DNA from: Streptococcus plurextorum DSM 22810
GTDB lineage: Bacteria > Bacillota > Bacilli > Lactobacillales > Streptococcaceae
NCBI RefSeq assembly: GCF_000423745.1
Contig: NZ_AUIO01000006.1
Location: forward strand, 40,671 to 104,670
Length of the DNA: 64,000 nt
Direction: 5' to 3'
Shown: one piece after another, positions 47,047-55,858 of the stretch
How the letters are laid out: each line of letters opens with the position of its first letter
Position numbering within the stretch: position 1 is the stretch's first letter
Position numbers and translations under genes: made by a program
The notes under the pieces: model-generated
Databases searched by the model: none
What the model was told of the DNA's origin: nothing
Seen by the model: the letters and a program-made list of their open reading frames with translations, nothing else

Positions 47047-47084
47047 TAGAAAGAGGATATTATGTCAAAAAAGTTGACTTTTCA
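47047..47084 (+). repeat. Copy 2 of the glyQ SD/start segment (R2), diverged
   Basis: 38 bases, six differences from R1 and R3. One is upstream of the ATG (47062-47064); the five in the coding part are all synonymous (Lys, Lys, Leu twice, Thr). It opens a 15-codon frame ending at 47109. Confidence 0.9.
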
Positions 47085-47218
47085 CTTGGTCAAGGTTTCT
47101 AAAATCTGACGCTTTAAGAAACCAACGGCAATCGCTATAGCGACTTGCCTAGACCAAGTACTAGTTTCACTCCTTAAAAAATATCGTTTTAAGGAGTGAA
47201 ACGTCGCACAGCTATTCA
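47085..47218 (+). ncRNA. Structured insert E2 between glyQ start copies
   Basis: 134 bases. CTTGGTC (47085-47091) pairs with GACCAAG (47152-47158). Inside are GGTTTCT/AGAAACC (47094-47100, 47117-47123) and GGCAA/TTGCC (47127-47131, 47145-47149) with the inner palindrome TCGCTATAGCGA. After TACTAG (47159-47164) a 16-bp perfect hairpin (47164-47179 with 47187-47202) has TATC in the loop and buries an AAGGAG. GTCGCA follows at 47203-47208. Confidence 0.7.
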
Positions 47219-47256
47219 TAGAAAGAGGATGTTATGTCAAAGAAACTTACATTTCA
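47219..47256 (+). repeat. Copy 3 of the glyQ SD/start segment (R3), the functional start
   Basis: Contains the SD AAAGAGG and ATG 47234 of the intact glyQ and its first codons. Repeat period is 174 bases from R1 to R2 and 172 from R2 to R3. Confidence 0.95.
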
Positions 47257-48151
47257 AGAGATTATCTTAACCTTACAACAATTTTGGAATGAGCAGGGGT
47301 GCTTGCTCATGCAGGCTTACGATACGGAAAAGGGTGCGGGGACAATGAGCCCCTACACTTTCTTGCGTGCGATCGGTCCTGAGCCTTGGAATGCGGCATA
47401 TGTTGAGCCAAGTCGTCGTCCTGCGGATGGTCGTTACGGGGAAAATCCAAACCGTCTCTATCAGCACCACCAATTCCAAGTGGTGATGAAGCCGTCGCCT
47501 TCTAATATCCAAGAACTCTACTTGGAGTCTTTGGAGCGTTTGGGCATCAATCCTTTGGAACATGATATCCGTTTCGTTGAGGATAACTGGGAAAACCCGT
47601 CAACAGGCTCAGCTGGTCTGGGCTGGGAAGTCTGGTTGGACGGTATGGAAATCACGCAGTTTACCTACTTCCAACAAGTCGGTGGCTTGGCAACAGGTCC
47701 TGTCACAGCCGAAGTAACTTATGGTTTGGAACGTTTGGCTTCTTACATCCAAGAAGTTGACTCCGTTTACGATATTGAGTGGGCAGACGGCGTTAAATAT
47801 GGCGAAATTTTTATCCAGCCAGAGTATGAGCATTCAAAATACTCCTTTGAAGTATCAGACCAGGATATGCTTCTCGAAAACTTCACCAAGTTTGAAAAAG
47901 AAGCAGAGCGGGCTTTGGAAGAGGGCTTGGTTCACCCAGCCTTTGACTATGTGCTCAAATGTTCTCATACCTTCAACCTGTTGGATGCCCGTGGAGCTGT
48001 GTCTGTAACTGAGCGTGCAGGCTACATTGCCCGTATCCGTAACCTTGCCCGTGTCGTTGCCAAAACCTTTGTGGCAGAGCGTAAGAAACTCGGCTTCCCA
48101 CTCTTAGATGAAGCAACGCGAGCAGAATTGTTGAAGGAGGATGCAGAATAA
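47234..48151 (+). CDS. glyQ: Glycine--tRNA ligase alpha subunit
   Basis: Catalytic subunit of the tetrameric bacterial GlyRS. 305 residues with [68 protein letters not shown] and [24 protein letters not shown], all typical of the class II alpha subunit. Expression should be controlled by the glycine T-box ~850 bases upstream. The first eight codons and the SD occur two more times upstream. Overlaps glyS by one base. Confidence 0.97.
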   Translation: MSKKLTFQEIILTLQQFWNEQGCLLMQAYDTEKGAGTMSPYTFLRAIGPEPWNAAYVEPSRRPADGRYGENPNRLYQHHQFQVVMKPSPSNIQELYLESLERLGINPLEHDIRFVEDNWENPSTGSAGLGWEVWLDGMEITQFTYFQQVGGLATGPVTAEVTYGLERLASYIQEVDSVYDIEWADGVKYGEIFIQPEYEHSKYSFEVSDQDMLLENFTKFEKEAERALEEGLVHPAFDYVLKCSHTFNLLDARGAVSVTERAGYIARIRNLARVVAKTFVAERKKLGFPLLDEATRAELLKEDAE

Positions 48152-50187
48152 TGACAAAGAATTTACTTGTTGAACTTGGCTTGGAAGAAATTCCTGCCTA
48201 CATCGTAACCCCAGCTATGCACCAGTTGCGTGACCGCATGGCAACTTTTTTGACAGACAACCGTTTGGCCTTTGACAGTATGGATGTCTTTTCAACGCCA
48301 CGCCGTTTGGCTGTTCGTGTGCGTGGTTTGGCAGACCAGCAGACAAACCTGACCGAAGATTTCAAGGGTCCTGCTAAGAAGATTGCCTTGGACGCAGACG
48401 GGAACTTCACCAAGGCGGCAGAAGGCTTTGTCCGTGGCAAAGGCTTGACGACAGCCGACATCGAATTCCGCGAGATCAAGGGTGAAGAGTATGTCTACGT
48501 GACCAAACACGAAGCTGGTCAGCCAGCTAAGGCAGTCTTGGCGGGCATTCCAGAGGTCTTGAAGGCTATGACCTTCCCAGTCAGCATGAACTGGGCCTCC
48601 AACAAATTTGCCTACATTCGCCCTGTCCACACCTTGACCGTTCTCTTGGACGATGAGGCATTGGATATGGATTTCTTGGACATTTCGTCAGCTCGCGTCA
48701 GCCGTGGTCATCGTTTCCTTGGAAATGAAACCGAGATTGCAAGTGCAGATTCTTACGAGGCAGACTTGCGTGCACAGTTTGTCATTACAGACCCCGCAGA
48801 GCGTCAACATATGATCGTTGAGCAAATCAAGTCTATCGAGGACAAACACAATGTGACCGTTGAGATTGACCAAGACCTGCTCAATGAAGTTCTTAACTTG
48901 GTCGAGTACCCAACTGCCTTCATGGGCTCCTTTGACACCAAGTACCTGGAAGTACCGGAAGAAGTCTTAGTCACTTCTATGAAAAATCACCAACGTTACT
49001 TCGTGGTGCGTGATAAATCTGGCAAACTCTTGCCAAACTTCATCTCCGTCCGCAACGGTAACGACCAGCACATTGACAATGTCATCAAGGGAAATGAAAA
49101 AGTCTTAGTGGCCCGTTTGGAAGACGGTGAGTTCTTCTGGCGTGAGGACCAAAAACTCAAGATTGCTGACTTGGTAGAACGCCTCAAAGTCGTGACCTTC
49201 CATGAGAAAATCGGCTCACTGTACGAGCACATGGAACGTACCAAGGTTATCGCAGAAAAACTGGCTGACTTGGCTGGCTTGTCTGCGGACGAAAAAGCAG
49301 ATGTGGCACGTGCGGCGGACATTTACAAGTTTGACCTCTTGACAGGCATGGTCGGCGAGTTTGACGAATTGCAAGGGATTATGGGTGAGAAGTATGCCCT
49401 TCTTGCAGGGGAAAAACCTGCGGTGGCAGCAGCAATCCGTGAGCATTACCTGCCAAACTCAGCAGAAGGCGAATTGCCTGAAAGCAAGGTCGGTGCGGTC
49501 TTGGCACTGGCTGACAAATTCGACACCCTTCTATCTTTCTTCTCAGTTGGCTTGATTCCTTCTGGCTCAAACGACCCTTACGCTCTACGTCGTGCGACAC
49601 AGGGTATCGTGCGGATCTTGGAAGCCTTTGGTTGGGAAATTCCATTGGATCAGTTGATTGCGGAACTCTACAGCTTGAACTTTGCTAGCTTGACTTATGA
49701 CAACCAGCCAGCTGTGATGGACTTTATCCGTGCCCGTGTAGAGAAGATGATGGACAAGGCCGTTCCGAAAGACATCCGTGAGGCTGTGCTGGCTAGCTCA
49801 ACCTTTGTGGTCAGACTGCAACTGGCAGCCAGCTCTGCTATTTTCCAAAAATCAAAAGAGTCTGACTACAAGGAAGCCGTGGAAAACTTGTCGCGGGTCT
49901 TCAACTTGGCTGAAAAGGCGGAGGCGACTGCGATTGACGAGGCCCTCTTCGAAAACGACCAGGAGAAAGCACTTGCTGCAGCAGTATCTAGCTTGGAGTT
50001 GACAGAAGACATGGCGGGCAACTTGGACAAGCTCTTTGCTCTCAGTCCAGTCATCGCAGCCTTCTTCGACAATACCATGGTCATGGCAGATGGCTTAGCT
50101 ATCCGCAACAACCGCTTGGCACTTTTGAAAGCTTTGGCAGACAAGGCAGCTGTAGTAGCTGTTTTCAATCTCTTGAATAGTAAGTAG
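48151..50187 (+). CDS. glyS: Glycine--tRNA ligase beta subunit
   Basis: Beta subunit needed for tRNA-Gly recognition. 678 residues starting [17 protein letters not shown], containing [17 protein letters not shown], an HD-like central region ([24 protein letters not shown]) and the C-terminal anticodon-binding domain ([15 protein letters not shown] onward). Its codon use and base composition fit a highly expressed gene. Start ATG overlaps the glyQ stop (TAATG). Confidence 0.97.
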   Translation: MTKNLLVELGLEEIPAYIVTPAMHQLRDRMATFLTDNRLAFDSMDVFSTPRRLAVRVRGLADQQTNLTEDFKGPAKKIALDADGNFTKAAEGFVRGKGLTTADIEFREIKGEEYVYVTKHEAGQPAKAVLAGIPEVLKAMTFPVSMNWASNKFAYIRPVHTLTVLLDDEALDMDFLDISSARVSRGHRFLGNETEIASADSYEADLRAQFVITDPAERQHMIVEQIKSIEDKHNVTVEIDQDLLNEVLNLVEYPTAFMGSFDTKYLEVPEEVLVTSMKNHQRYFVVRDKSGKLLPNFISVRNGNDQHIDNVIKGNEKVLVARLEDGEFFWREDQKLKIADLVERLKVVTFHEKIGSLYEHMERTKVIAEKLADLAGLSADEKADVARAADIYKFDLLTGMVGEFDELQGIMGEKYALLAGEKPAVAAAIREHYLPNSAEGELPESKVGAVLALADKFDTLLSFFSVGLIPSGSNDPYALRRATQGIVRILEAFGWEIPLDQLIAELYSLNFASLTYDNQPAVMDFIRARVEKMMDKAVPKDIREAVLASSTFVVRLQLAASSAIFQKSKESDYKEAVENLSRVFNLAEKAEATAIDEALFENDQEKALAAAVSSLELTEDMAGNLDKLFALSPVIAAFFDNTMVMADGLAIRNNRLALLKALADKAAVVAVFNLLNSK

Positions 50188-50192
50188 GTAGT

Positions 50193-50630
50193 ATGTCTCT
50201 TTTCAGAATTATAGAGTTGTATGTTATCATTCCTTTGCAAGCTTTGGTGATGATTGCTTTTATAGTATTCCTTTTTCGTTGGATGTGGCGAACATCTAAG
50301 ATAGAAAAGGGTAATGCTAAACCTGCTATTCGCAAAAAGTGCAAACAGAAACTTTGTACTGCTGAAACGCAAGGGCATTTTATGAGGCAACTACGTTTTA
50401 AGAAGAATTATGTCTATGTTTATGCTTATGATGTGGATGGAAAAACCTATGAAATTTATGATGTTATAATTTATAGGATAGGTGAAGTTATTAAGTTAGG
50501 TCCAATTCCGGTTAGTTATACAGGCAAAAGACAATTAGAGAATGTTGATGTGGTGAGAATTGCCTATAATCCTCTGATGCCCCAGGAAGCGTATTTACCG
50601 GACAATCAAGGGAAGTGGACCGTGTTTTAA
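50193..50630 (+). CDS. Single-pass membrane protein, unknown function
   Basis: 145 residues. A membrane helix near 8-30 (ELYVIIPLQALVMIAFIVFLF) is followed by a basic stretch and a beta-rich soluble domain (NYVYVYAYDVDGKTYEIYDVIIYR; VVRIAYNPLMPQEAYL), reminiscent of DUF3592-type proteins. Starts 6 bases after glyS with TAGGTAG as SD, so probably in the glyQS transcript. Lower GC than glyS. Confidence 0.75.
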   Translation: MSLFRIIELYVIIPLQALVMIAFIVFLFRWMWRTSKIEKGNAKPAIRKKCKQKLCTAETQGHFMRQLRFKKNYVYVYAYDVDGKTYEIYDVIIYRIGEVIKLGPIPVSYTGKRQLENVDVVRIAYNPLMPQEAYLPDNQGKWTVF

Positions 50631-50648
50631 GAGATAAAAGGAGTTATT

Positions 50649-50906
50649 ATGGAACAAGCAAAAATTGATCGTATCAATGAACTGGCCCGCAAGAAAAAAG
50701 CAGAAGGCTTGACAGAAGAGGAGTTGCAGGAGCAGGCGGCTCTTCGTGAGGAATACATCGAGGGCTACCGCCGTAGTGTGCGTGCCCATGTCGAAGGCAT
50801 CAAGATTGTCGATGAGGACGGCAACGATGTGACCCCAGAGAAACTCCGTCAAGTCCAACGTGAGAAAGGCTTGCACGGGCGTAGTCTGGATGATCCAGAG
50901 TCTTAA
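50649..50906 (+). CDS. DUF896 (YnzC-like) protein
   Basis: 85 residues with the family pattern [50 protein letters not shown]. Small helical protein; the Bacillus homologue has been linked to the SOS response but its role is unclear. Strong SD AAAGGAG. A bidirectional terminator follows. Confidence 0.92.
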   Translation: MEQAKIDRINELARKKKAEGLTEEELQEQAALREEYIEGYRRSVRAHVEGIKIVDEDGNDVTPEKLRQVQREKGLHGRSLDDPES

Positions 50907-50913
50907 ATTAATG

Positions 50914-50939
50914 AAAAAATCCCCATCTGGGGATTTTTT
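50914..50939. terminator. Bidirectional terminator between the DUF896 gene and rarA
   Basis: AAAAAATCCCC (50914-50924), ATCT loop, GGGGATTTTTT (50929-50939). Confidence 0.9.
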
Positions 50940-50940
50940 G

Positions 50941-52209
50941 CTATGTTGATAACTTGTCGATGTTAGCCTTGTTGGCTGCTAGAGCCCGTTCGTATTTACC
51001 AGTATCATTTGCTTGGAAGTAGTTGGCGTGAATTAGTTTGTCAGGTAGGTACTGTTGTTTGACCCATTTTTGGGGATAGGCATGGGGGTAGAGGTAGTCA
51101 ACAGCGTTGCCAAGTTCTTTACTGCCACTATAATGCCCGTCGCGTAAATGTTTTGGAATTGGAAGAGTGCCTGATGTGCGCAAATCTTCAAGAGCTGCGT
51201 TCATTGCTAAATAAGCAGAATTGGATTTTGGGGATAGGGCTAAGTCGATGACAACATTAGCGATGAGGATACGAGCCTCGGGGAATCCAATTTTTTGTGC
51301 GGCCTCCATTGCGGTGACGGTATGGATTTGAGCTTCTGGATTGGCAAGTCCAATATCTTCATAGGCAATAATCATCAAACGACGAGCGAGGCTGGCTAAA
51401 TCCCCTGCTTCCACTAAGCGTGCGGCATAGTGAAGAGAAGCATTAACATCTGACCCCCTAATGGATTTTTGCAGAGCAGAAAGGACGTCGTAATGACCGT
51501 CTCCATCCTTATCCATGGTAATATAACTACGCTGTAGACTATTTTCTAGAATATCAAGGGTGATGTGTTTGCTACCATCTTCTTGGTGTGGTGTTGACAT
51601 GATCGCTAGGTCTAATGAATGGTAAGCAGAACGTAAATCACCATTGGTGGCGGTAGCGATAAAATCTAAGGCATCAGCATCCAACTGGATATCAAAAGGA
51701 AATCCACGATCTTTGTCAGAGATGGCGCGTAAGACAGCTTCCTTAATATCGTCATTAGAGAGAGGGAATAACTCAAAAATTTGAACACGGCTACGAATGG
51801 CTGGTGTGACGGAAAAAAATGGATTCTCTGTCGTGGCGCCAATCATGATAATTTTACCGTTTTCTAAGAGAGGTAGGAGAAAATCCTGTTTAGGTTTATC
51901 CAGACGGTGAATCTCATCTAGGAGCAAGACCAGCCCACCAGAAAATTTGGCCTCTTCGGCAATCTCTTGCAGGCGCTTCTTGCTATCGACGGTAGCATTG
52001 AAAGTGCGAAAGGCCCACTGTGTTGTTCCTGCGATAGCGCTAGCGATTGAGGTTTTTCCGATTCCTGGAGGGCCGTAGAGAATCATAGACGACAATCTAT
52101 TGGCTTCGACCATACGGCGGATGATTTTTCCTTGGCCGATGAGATGTTTTTGACCGATGACGTCATGGATGGTTTTTGGGCGCATGCGAAGTGCTAAATG
52201 ATCAAGCAT
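50941..52209 (-). CDS. rarA: Replication-associated recombination protein A (MgsA/RarA AAA+ ATPase)
   Basis: Clamp-loader-like AAA+ ATPase that works at stalled replication forks. Walker A ILYGPPGIGKTSIA near residues 42-55, Walker B VLLLDEIHRLDKPKQD, sensor TTENPFF, and the C-terminal tetramerisation region (GSDVNASLHYAARLVEAGDL, RHLRDGHYSG). I use ATG at 52209 (422 residues), preceded by AGAGGTTT; the upstream in-frame start at 52245 would add 12 residues without support. Confidence 0.95.
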   Translation of the reverse strand: MLDHLALRMRPKTIHDVIGQKHLIGQGKIIRRMVEANRLSSMILYGPPGIGKTSIASAIAGTTQWAFRTFNATVDSKKRLQEIAEEAKFSGGLVLLLDEIHRLDKPKQDFLLPLLENGKIIMIGATTENPFFSVTPAIRSRVQIFELFPLSNDDIKEAVLRAISDKDRGFPFDIQLDADALDFIATATNGDLRSAYHSLDLAIMSTPHQEDGSKHITLDILENSLQRSYITMDKDGDGHYDVLSALQKSIRGSDVNASLHYAARLVEAGDLASLARRLMIIAYEDIGLANPEAQIHTVTAMEAAQKIGFPEARILIANVVIDLALSPKSNSAYLAMNAALEDLRTSGTLPIPKHLRDGHYSGSKELGNAVDYLYPHAYPQKWVKQQYLPDKLIHANYFQANDTGKYERALAANKANIDKLST

Positions 52210-52243
52210 AAGAAACCTCTTTTCATAGTGAGTTTTATTATCC

Positions 52244-52268
52244 AAAAAAACACGGTTCTCCGTGTTTT
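52244..52268 (-). terminator. Terminator of the Cof phosphatase gene
   Basis: On the minus strand AAAACACGG (complement of 52260-52268) folds on CCGTGTTTT (complement of 52247-52255) and continues into Ts. It includes the Cof stop codon. Confidence 0.8.
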
Positions 52269-53079
52269 ACAAGAAAAGCTCTTCTAGTTTTCGTGCCACG
52301 CCATCATCGTCGTTGGTGTAAGCTAATTGTTCGTCTGCGAAGCGAAGAAGCATCGGATTGGCGTTTTTCATAGCATATCCTTTGCTGGCATAAGCTAACA
52401 TTTCCGTATCGTTGTGCTCATCGCCAAAGGCAATTAACTGATTCTTGTCGCGATTCAGGCTAGTTAATAAATAATCAAGAGCATAGGCTTTGTTAACGCC
52501 TTTGGGAGAACATTCTAGGATGTTCATAGGTCCGCCCCAAGAATCAACTTCCATTTCTTCTGAAAAATGTTGGCGTAGATTATCTGCTAAAGCATACTTA
52601 TCTTTGATACGGGTCTGCAGGAGAATGGCATTGGGATTAGAAGCGACTTTGTCAGCAACTAGGCGCATACTGTCAGTGATCTGCTGAACACCAAACAGCT
52701 CAGGTTGGATGGTTTCTGGAAAATCAGTTGTCACAAAGAATTTTTTGCGGTATTCGCTGGCGATGAAATCAGCCTCTATCTGCTCTGCCATGTCCAAAAG
52801 CTCCAATAGATATCGCCTGTCAATAGTCACATCGTGTTCAAAATCCCATTTGGTATTAGGGATATGCGTCAACGAACCATTGAAATTGATCATAGGAGTT
52901 TCTAGTTTTAATTGTCGGTAATAAGGCAAAGCTGTGCGATAAGGACGGCCTGTCGCGATGATAACCTGATGGCCTTTCTCTTGCACTTTAGTAATGGTTT
53001 CCACAGAATAATCAGAGATGGTTTGGTCACTGCGAAGGAGCGTACCGTCCAAATCAATAGCAATAATTTTATTAGTCAT
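52267..53079 (-). CDS. Cof-type HAD-IIB phosphatase
   Basis: 270 residues: IDLDGTLLRSD (nucleophile), VIIATGRPYRTA, conserved Lys region PKGVNKAYALDYLL, and GDEHNDTEMLAYA. Paralogous to the gene at 43.3 kb. Substrate unknown, likely a phosphosugar. Upstream lies a divergent promoter region with TATAAT on both strands near 53106-53141. Confidence 0.9.
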   Translation of the reverse strand: MTNKIIAIDLDGTLLRSDQTISDYSVETITKVQEKGHQVIIATGRPYRTALPYYRQLKLETPMINFNGSLTHIPNTKWDFEHDVTIDRRYLLELLDMAEQIEADFIASEYRKKFFVTTDFPETIQPELFGVQQITDSMRLVADKVASNPNAILLQTRIKDKYALADNLRQHFSEEMEVDSWGGPMNILECSPKGVNKAYALDYLLTSLNRDKNQLIAFGDEHNDTEMLAYASKGYAMKNANPMLLRFADEQLAYTNDDDGVARKLEELFL

Positions 53080-53171
53080 AGGCCCATTATATCAAAAAAA
53101 CGGTTATTATAGTGATACAAACATTGAAAATATGATATAATAGTTAGGAATTTTTGAGAGTGAGACGATAA

Positions 53172-53753
53172 ATGCACCGAGTGATTTTTGGCTATCTAGT
53201 AGCTGTTTTTCTAGTAATTAGTATTTTGATTTATCAACCAAGTGTTGAAGGGTTGTTGCCAAATGTGATTATCTCCCTAACGACCTTGCAGTTAGCTCTT
53301 ATGGCACTGCAAACTAAAAATGGGTTACTTAAGTTAATATCTGTAGTTGGCTGGTTTTTTCTATACCCAATAACCTTCTATCAACTTTTTAGTGTAGCAT
53401 CTGTTTCTTGGAGTGGTGGATCGATTTGGACGGCAGGTGATTTGCCAAGTTTTTTAACTTACCTAGGGTGCTTGCTTTTTGCTCTGGTAGCAGCAACGAC
53501 TAGCATGCAATCTTTCATGAGGGTGCTCAAGTTAAAGTCACACACACAGTTGGCCGTTATGCCTATTGCGGCTATCTATGCTAGTTTGACGGTTCATGTG
53601 ATGCGAACAGCAAATTTAGGTTGGATGGATTTCATCGTCAGTCCCTTGATTTTCTTTCAAAAAGTCTTTGCTAATATGGCAACGATTGACCTTACCTTCT
53701 TACTCGGGTTTGCGGCTATTCAAATGATTTTACCTTTGATTTTAAGTGATTGA
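53172..53753 (+). CDS. Six-pass membrane protein, unknown function
   Basis: 193 residues with about six hydrophobic segments (near 4-22, 27-46, 52-75, 90-110, 122-142 and 168-190). No charged transport motif stands out, and I cannot assign a family. Promoter: extended -10 TGA TATAAT (53136-53141). Terminator directly after, so monocistronic. Confidence 0.75.
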   Translation: MHRVIFGYLVAVFLVISILIYQPSVEGLLPNVIISLTTLQLALMALQTKNGLLKLISVVGWFFLYPITFYQLFSVASVSWSGGSIWTAGDLPSFLTYLGCLLFALVAATTSMQSFMRVLKLKSHTQLAVMPIAAIYASLTVHVMRTANLGWMDFIVSPLIFFQKVFANMATIDLTFLLGFAAIQMILPLILSD

Positions 53754-53762
53754 GATAAAAAG

Positions 53763-53785
53763 ACTCCTTTAGGGAGTTTTTTTCT
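53763..53785 (+). terminator. Terminator after the six-pass membrane protein
   Basis: ACTCC (53763-53767) pairs with GGAGT (53773-53777), then a T7 tract. Confidence 0.8.
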
Positions 53786-53796
53786 TTATAAAATTC

Positions 53797-53846
53797 TTGA
53801 TATCAGAACTATTTTTTGATATTATATAAACATCGTTCGTAAAATA
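53797..53846 (+). promoter_or_regulatory. Promoter of the purine permease, with a possible PurBox
   Basis: TTGATA (53797-53802), 17 bases, TATTAT (53820-53825). Just downstream GTTCG within ATCGTTCGTAAAA (about 53832-53844) resembles a reversed PurR PurBox core, but with mismatches. Confidence 0.45.
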
Positions 53847-53882
53847 CGATATAAAAATGAAATTTAGGAGAAATTTTGAAAA

Positions 53883-55340
53883 ATGGATAAGTTTTTCAAG
53901 TTATCAGAGCATGGGACAAGTTTCCGTAAAGAGGTTACTGCGGGGGTGACAACCTTCTTTGCCATGAGCTATATTCTTTTTGTTAATCCCTCGATCCTTG
54001 GTGCGGCAGGGATGCCAACCAAAGCTGTTTTTTTGGCAACCATTATTGCTACGGTAATTTCAACCCTTGTGATGGGCTTATTTGCCAATGTTCCCTATGC
54101 CTTGGCGCCTGGGATGGGGCTAAATGCATTCTTTACTTATACAGTGGTTTTAGGGCTTGACTTTTCTTGGCAAGAAGCACTTGCTATGGTATTTATTTGT
54201 GGTCTTTTCAATATTTTGATTACAGTAACCAAAGTTCGTAAAAGTATTATCAAGGCCATTCCAGTTAGTCTTCAGCATGCTATTGGTGGGGGGATTGGAG
54301 TTTTTGTTGCCTATCTAGGGTTTAAAAATGCCAATCTCATCACTTTCTCAACATCAGGCTCCAATATTGTTGCAGTTAATGGTGTAGCGCCAGCTGACGC
54401 GACGGCAGAAACTTTCTCAAATGGTGTCTTTTCGGTCTTTGCTAACGGGGATGTCGTGCCAGCTATTAGCACCTTTACAGAGCCGTCTGTTATTTTAGCT
54501 GTGATTGGTCTCTTATTGACCGCAGGACTGGTCATCAAAAATGTTCGTGGAGCGATTCTTATTGGTATCGTAGCGACAACTCTGCTTGGTATTCCGATGG
54601 GGGTTGTAGATCTTTCGACGGTTACTTTTTCTAGTAGTCTTGGATCTGATTTTGCTGAGCTAGGAACGACTTTCTTAGCTGCTTTTGATGGCATGAACTC
54701 TCTTTTTAGCGATAGTTCTCGTTTGCCACTTGTCCTAATGACGATTTTTGCCTTCTCTCTTTCAGATACCTTTGATACGTTGGGAACGTTTATCGGAACA
54801 GGCCGTAAAACAGGTATTTTCTCAGCAGAAGATGAGGCAGCTCTAGAGTCATCGTCAGGTTTCTCTTCTAAAATGGATCGCGCCCTATTTGCGGATGCTA
54901 TCGGGACCTCAATTGGATCTCTTTTTGGGACATCAAATACGACAACCTATGTCGAGTCAGCTGCGGGTATTGCTGCAGGTGGACGTACGGGTCTTACCGC
55001 TGTGTCGACAGCTGTCTTTTTCTTGGCGTCAACCCTCCTGATGCCTATCATTGGTATTGTGCCAGCGGCAGCAACAGCGCCAGCCCTTATTATTGTGGGT
55101 GTGATGATGGTATCATCGTTTCTTGATGTTGATTGGCAAAACTTTGAGGAAGCTTTGCCAGCCTTCTTTGCAGCTTTCTTTATGGCTTTGTGTTACTCCA
55201 TTTCATATGGTATTGCCGCAGCGTTTATTTTCTACTGCTTGGTGAAAGTATCTACTGGTAAGGTTAGAGAGATTCATCCGATTCTTTGGTGTTCAACAAT
55301 ACTGTTTATTCTTAACTTTGTTATTTTAGCGATTATCTAA
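53883..55340 (+). CDS. Purine permease, AzgA-type (guanine/hypoxanthine) NCS2
   Basis: 485 residues, 12-14 membrane segments. AzgA subfamily segments: EVTAGVTTFFAMSYILFVNPSILG at the start, ANVPYALAPGMGLNAFFTYTVV, FSLSDTFDTLGTFIGTGRKTG, and GTSNTTTYVESAAGIAAGGRTGLTA, which carries the substrate-site Glu. Likely imports guanine and hypoxanthine or adenine with protons. Single gene with SD TTAGGAG about 11 bases from the ATG. Confidence 0.93.
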   Translation: MDKFFKLSEHGTSFRKEVTAGVTTFFAMSYILFVNPSILGAAGMPTKAVFLATIIATVISTLVMGLFANVPYALAPGMGLNAFFTYTVVLGLDFSWQEALAMVFICGLFNILITVTKVRKSIIKAIPVSLQHAIGGGIGVFVAYLGFKNANLITFSTSGSNIVAVNGVAPADATAETFSNGVFSVFANGDVVPAISTFTEPSVILAVIGLLLTAGLVIKNVRGAILIGIVATTLLGIPMGVVDLSTVTFSSSLGSDFAELGTTFLAAFDGMNSLFSDSSRLPLVLMTIFAFSLSDTFDTLGTFIGTGRKTGIFSAEDEAALESSSGFSSKMDRALFADAIGTSIGSLFGTSNTTTYVESAAGIAAGGRTGLTAVSTAVFFLASTLLMPIIGIVPAAATAPALIIVGVMMVSSFLDVDWQNFEEALPAFFAAFFMALCYSISYGIAAAFIFYCLVKVSTGKVREIHPILWCSTILFILNFVILAII

Positions 55341-55343
55341 GAC

Positions 55344-55365
55344 AAAGCCCTTTTGAGGGCTTTTT
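55344..55365 (+). terminator. Terminator after the purine permease
   Basis: AAAGCCCT (55344-55351), TTTG loop, AGGGCTTT (55356-55363), TT. Confidence 0.9.
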
Positions 55366-55381
55366 GAGTGATTGAAAAACC

Positions 55382-55417
55382 TTGGACGGTTGGGTGATAT
55401 TCTGTTATAATGAGCAT
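55382..55417 (+). promoter_or_regulatory. tsaE promoter positioned for a leaderless mRNA
   Basis: TTGGAC (55382-55387), 18 bases, TATAAT (55406-55411) with extended TGT. Transcription would begin at about 55418, which is the A of the tsaE ATG; there is no SD. Confidence 0.7.
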
Positions 55418-55858
55418 ATGTTTCACACAAAAAATGAAAATGAGCTTATTGCGATTGGTCAAAAGTTAGGCAGTCTGCTGGATAAGGGCCATGTTCTTAT
55501 CTTGACAGGTGACCTAGGTGCAGGGAAAACAACGTTGACTAAGGGTATTGCCAAAGGTTTAGGGATTACACAAATGATCAAAAGCCCGACTTATACCATT
55601 GTCAGAGAGTATGAAGGGAGAGTGCCTCTCTATCATTTAGATGTTTATCGTATAGGGGATGATCCTAGTTCGATTGATTTAGATGAATTTTTATACGGCG
55701 ATGGGGTTGTTGTTATTGAGTGGGGAGAGTTGTTGACTGGCTTGCCGGCCGATTATCTGTCTGTGCGTTTGTCGCACGAGGAGGAAGGGCGTAGCATTGC
55801 ATTTACAGCTACCGGTCAACAGAGTCGAGCGCTTTTGGAGGATTTTGAGAATGATTGA
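55418..55858 (+). CDS. tsaE: tRNA threonylcarbamoyladenosine biosynthesis protein TsaE
   Basis: P-loop ATPase that cycles the TsaB-TsaD complex making t6A37 on ANN-decoding tRNAs. GDLGAGKTTLTKGIAKGLG is the Walker A region, followed by IKSPTYTIVREYEG, LYHLDVYR and IEWGE. ATG 55418 gives 146 residues, the usual length; the in-frame ATG at 55382 is inside the -35 box. Its 3' end overlaps the GNAT gene by 8 bases. Confidence 0.95.
   Translation: MFHTKNENELIAIGQKLGSLLDKGHVLILTGDLGAGKTTLTKGIAKGLGITQMIKSPTYTIVREYEGRVPLYHLDVYRIGDDPSSIDLDEFLYGDGVVVIEWGELLTGLPADYLSVRLSHEEEGRSIAFTATGQQSRALLEDFEND

Noticed and set aside
46911..47218. Second T-box, glycine riboswitch, hammerhead or group II intron domain as explanation for the glyQ inserts
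   Set aside because: No AGGGTGG T-box, no glycine aptamer core, no CTGANGA/GAAA hammerhead core and no domain V signature could be found in either insert.
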